Notes under the pieces: model-generated
What the model was told of the DNA's origin: nothing
Database searches by the model: none
What the model saw: only the letters and a program-made list of their open reading frames with translations
Program-made: the position numbers and the translations under genes
Part shown: piece by piece, positions 37,901 to 39,203 of the stretch
Layout: each line of letters opens with the position of its first letter
Numbering within the stretch: the stretch's first letter is position 1
Source: JAVBNJ01 sp031551625
GTDB taxonomy: Bacteria > Bacteroidota > Bacteroidia > Bacteroidales > UBA932
Length of the DNA stretch: 39,203 nucleotides
Assembly (NCBI GenBank): GCA_031551625.1
Contig: JAVBNJ010000065.1
Coordinates: 1-39,203 of the forward strand
Direction of reading: 5' to 3'

Positions 37901-39203
37901 CTCGCGGAAGCCTTGCAACACATTTTCCTGTGCCGCGCTGATTATTGATACGGTATTGATTGCAGCTTGCGGAGAGGCTACCATGTGGTCGATAACCGTC
38001 GCCATCGCTTCGGCAAAATTATTCATGGTGTAGCTGGTGTACAAGGCGTTGTTGTACTTCATCACAATGCATAACTGGCCGTTGCGGCTTTCCACATAAA
38101 TAGCCGCTTTGAATTTCGGAGCCTTTAGCTCAAGATTCTCCAGTTCCACCGTTTTGCCATTCAGTTTCTTTTCTTCGATAACGCCCACCTGGTATGCAAA
38201 CACAATATTGGGTGCATAGTTGTACTGCGATACGATTTTGGTGTATGGAAAATACTCGTGCTCAATTGCGCGCAGCAAGCTGTCCTTCGCCTGCTTGATG
38301 AATTCCAGCACCGGTGTTTGTGCTATTTTTGCAGCCAGCGGAATGGTGTTCACAAACATACCTGCACTGCGTTGGATACGCAGGTTGCTGCGTCCGTTGC
38401 TCAACGTCGAAATAAACACTTCTCTGCTGTTGGCGAAGCGCGACACGGTGTAATAGGCTGCGGCCAGGAATAGCGCCGACTGCGAGAGTCCATTGTCGCG
38501 GCAGAATTTGTCGAGTTTCGCTGCATCTACATTATATATACATTCTTCGAGTTGCCCGTCTTCCGCGCCATGCAGGTCGGTGGGAATTTCGCTCGCGTTT
38601 TCGCAATTGCCCAACAGTTCGTTGAAATAGCTTTGCGCTGCTTCCTGTTTCGCTTGCACTTCGTCGCTGTTTTCGTCCGTTACAAAATCGAAATACGAAT
38701 ACTCTTCCGCTTCCAATTCGTTACCTTCGTATGCTTGCAATACATCATTAATAAAAAGGTTGATGGAAAACCCATCGAAAATAATGTGATGGAAATCCAT
38801 CAGCAGGCACACGTTTGCCGGTGTTTTTACAATAGCAAAGCGGAACAGTTCGCCCGGTTTTTGCAAATCGAACGGACGTACAAAATCCGATTTGAAAGTT
38901 GTAAAAACTTCGCCGGATAGTTCGTGAACTTTTATGTCCACTTTGTAGGGGGCTACACGTATTTGCCGCACTTCAGAGCCCACATACGAGATATTTGTGA
39001 AGATGTACGGGTGAGCCGCCAGCGTTTTATTTACGGCATCGGCCAATTTGTCGACATCGGCACCGGCTGCCGCTTTCAGGCACATCGGAATGTTGTACAC
39101 CATTTCGCCGGGGCGTTTCAAGCAATCGTAATACACACCAACTAATGTTTGAGAGAGTGGAAAATCCGATTCTATAGATTGATACGTTCCTCGCAATAAC
39201 GAG
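34940..39203 (-). CDS. Nonribosomal peptide synthetase module C-A-T-reductase (5' end outside window)
   Basis: About 1,418 residues are visible, counted from a TTG at 39196; the frame stays open to the edge, so the gene probably begins outside. Condensation domain about 10-430 with HHIIFDG (136-142). Adenylation domain 440-930 with YTSGSTGKPKG (586-596), NGYGPTE and the GRTDNQVKIRGLRVELGEIE core, catalytic Lys918 in TPNGKTD. Thiolation domain 940-1010 with DLGGTS (Ser972). Terminal reductase domain 1050-1418 with GVTGFLG and YVRSK. The reductase would release the peptide as an aldehyde or alcohol, not an acid. My hand reading of the adenylation pocket is D-V-H-G-M-A-G-I-L-K, which I cannot match to a known amino acid. 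A terminator follows, and no other biosynthetic gene is in view. Confidence 0.88.
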   Translation of the reverse strand, partial: SLLRGTYQSIESDFPLSQTLVGVYYDCLKRPGEMVYNIPMCLKAAAGADVDKLADAVNKTLAAHPYIFTNISYVGSEVRQIRVAPYKVDIKVHELSGEVFTTFKSDFVRPFDLQKPGELFRFAIVKTPANVCLLMDFHHIIFDGFSINLFINDVLQAYEGNELEAEEYSYFDFVTDENSDEVQAKQEAAQSYFNELLGNCENASEIPTDLHGAEDGQLEECIYNVDAAKLDKFCRDNGLSQSALFLAAAYYTVSRFANSREVFISTLSNGRSNLRIQRSAGMFVNTIPLAAKIAQTPVLEFIKQAKDSLLRAIEHEYFPYTKIVSQYNYAPNIVFAYQVGVIEEKKLNGKTVELENLELKAPKFKAAIYVESRNGQLCIVMKYNNALYTSYTMNNFAEAMATVIDHMVASPQAAINTVSIISAAQENVLQGFREVATCELDELIVHRIFEKQAALYPSKTALVAEDQTLTYAALNEQANRLAHSLIERGIEPQSKVVILLPRTSRAIISILGILKTGSAYIPCDPEYPVERINHVLDDSGAGFIITTADRVADFEKGKAVDVEVLLQGTNKTNPDIKVSPDDLSYNIYTSGSTGKPKGVLLHHKGLANYVNPHKDNVHAYTMVENGDIFLCMTTVAFDVSVHEIFVPLCNGKTLVFANDNATHNPAVLAQLMEEQHTDYYGSTPSRLAQLLEFPAFCEALAKCKVLMVAGEKYSTTLHEKVKKVTNAKIINGYGPTEITILSHAAELSYETAITVGRPLTNYSSFIVDGDGNELPQGVVGELYIGGYGVAHGYNNLPEMTAERFVDYKGVRIYKSGDYAKWNERGEVIILGRTDNQVKIRGLRVELGEIEAAIAKFPCMKSVVVVIKKLNGVEHICTYFTATEEIEIPYLKEFLKRSLTQYMVPTVYTQLEKLPTTPNGKTDIKSLPEPALVLENEYEAAANGTEQIFCDIFAKILDMPKVGATDNFFDLGGTSLLVTRIIIEAVNHKLNINYGDVFVLPTPRKLASLFVSKDAAADNVQDDPANYNYAPLDELLAANNLDSFRSGPQNPIGNVLITGVTGFLGIHMLYEFLKNETGIAYCLLRKGNFPTEESRLKSMLFYYFENTSEELFGSRIIIVSGDITDKNVYTSDSIKNAKIDHVINCAALVKHFSSTTDIEDVNYGGVCNIIDYCKASGARLVQVSTSSTAGYSIDNVPNENTKMSEQMIYYGQSLDNKYVRSKFLAERALLEAIGKGDVKGKIMRVGNLSARHSDGEFQINFATNSFMGRLRSMETIGKFPYSLMNKPSELTPIDSTAQAILLLMKAPDACCVFHPYNNHNVLMGDIINALRKNGATIEYAEEEDFQRAADEAAKDSEKARILSSMIAYQNMGHGKKILLLGNVNDYTSQVLYRLGFQWPVISDEYMTKFINALTGLGFFNL
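39183..39203. repeat. GCGAGGAACG repeat at the 5' edge of the NRPS frame
   Basis: The minus strand reads CTCGTTATTGCGAGGAACG, matching the outer arm at 8829-8843 and the reverse of the tract at 25171-25190. The NRPS frame stays open through it (SLLRGT...). Either it is an in-frame insertion or it marks the gene's upstream border. Confidence 0.5.

Overview
The window looks like chromosomal DNA of a member of the Bacteroidetes, most likely the order Bacteroidales. The evidence is internal. Promoters have the form TTTG, then 18-20 bp, then TAnnTTTG (clear at both tRNA genes and at the first gene). Shine-Dalgarno sequences are nearly absent. Several gene families are typical of the phylum (DUF4301, DUF4296 lipoprotein, YfhO, TGS-uridine kinase fusion, FISUMP/DUF1566-like secreted protein), and the order tig-clpP-clpX is conserved. 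No insertion sequence, phage gene or CRISPR array was found.

Layout. 1-477 is intergenic repeat and hairpin DNA. 505-6623 holds housekeeping genes: a GroES-like co-chaperonin, a YebC/PmpR-type regulator, a membrane TPR protein, recF with a DciA-like DUF721 gene, pdxB and a DUF4301 gene. 6798-8471 is a nucleoside kinase. 8472-9113 is a repeat-rich gap with large palindromes. 9114-10217 encodes a secreted cysteine-rich protein. 10273-13202 is a tldE-tldD pair whose TldD carries a Tat-type signal. tRNA-Gly(GCC) follows. 13484-14290 is an internally deleted AlbA_2/HTH regulator. It leads directly into a ten-gene, one-strand surface-polysaccharide operon (14306-25650): four glycosyltransferases, a WzxC-type flippase, a FkbM methyltransferase, an IspD/TarI-type cytidylyltransferase, a fused nucleotidyltransferase/PLP enzyme, an opine-dehydrogenase-like enzyme and a TagB/TagF-type glycerophosphotransferase. 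Next come a convergent, overlapping YfhO gene, a DUF4296 lipoprotein, an amidohydrolase, a radical SAM protein, tRNA-Leu(UAG), tig-clpP-clpX, and the 3' part of a nonribosomal peptide synthetase (C-A-T-reductase) that runs off the right edge.

How genes may work together. The central four genes of the polysaccharide operon (18695-23625) could make one or two CDP-activated alcohols or amino-alcohols, modify an amino acid by opine chemistry, and attach a phospho-linked residue to a glycan. That is a teichoic-like decoration in a Gram-negative. This is inference from gene families; no product is known.

The most unusual sequence-level signal is a set of short dispersed repeats (CAATTCT, GTCAATC, TGCCTAC, ATCTGTGTAA and GCGAGGAACG families). 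They fill the intergenic gaps and also appear in frame inside genes: two insertions in one glycosyltransferase, a perfect 11-residue tandem repeat in another, repeat-encoded C-termini of PdxB and the amidohydrolase, and a copy at the visible 5' end of the NRPS. All assignments come from reading the sequence and recalled family motifs; no database search was run.
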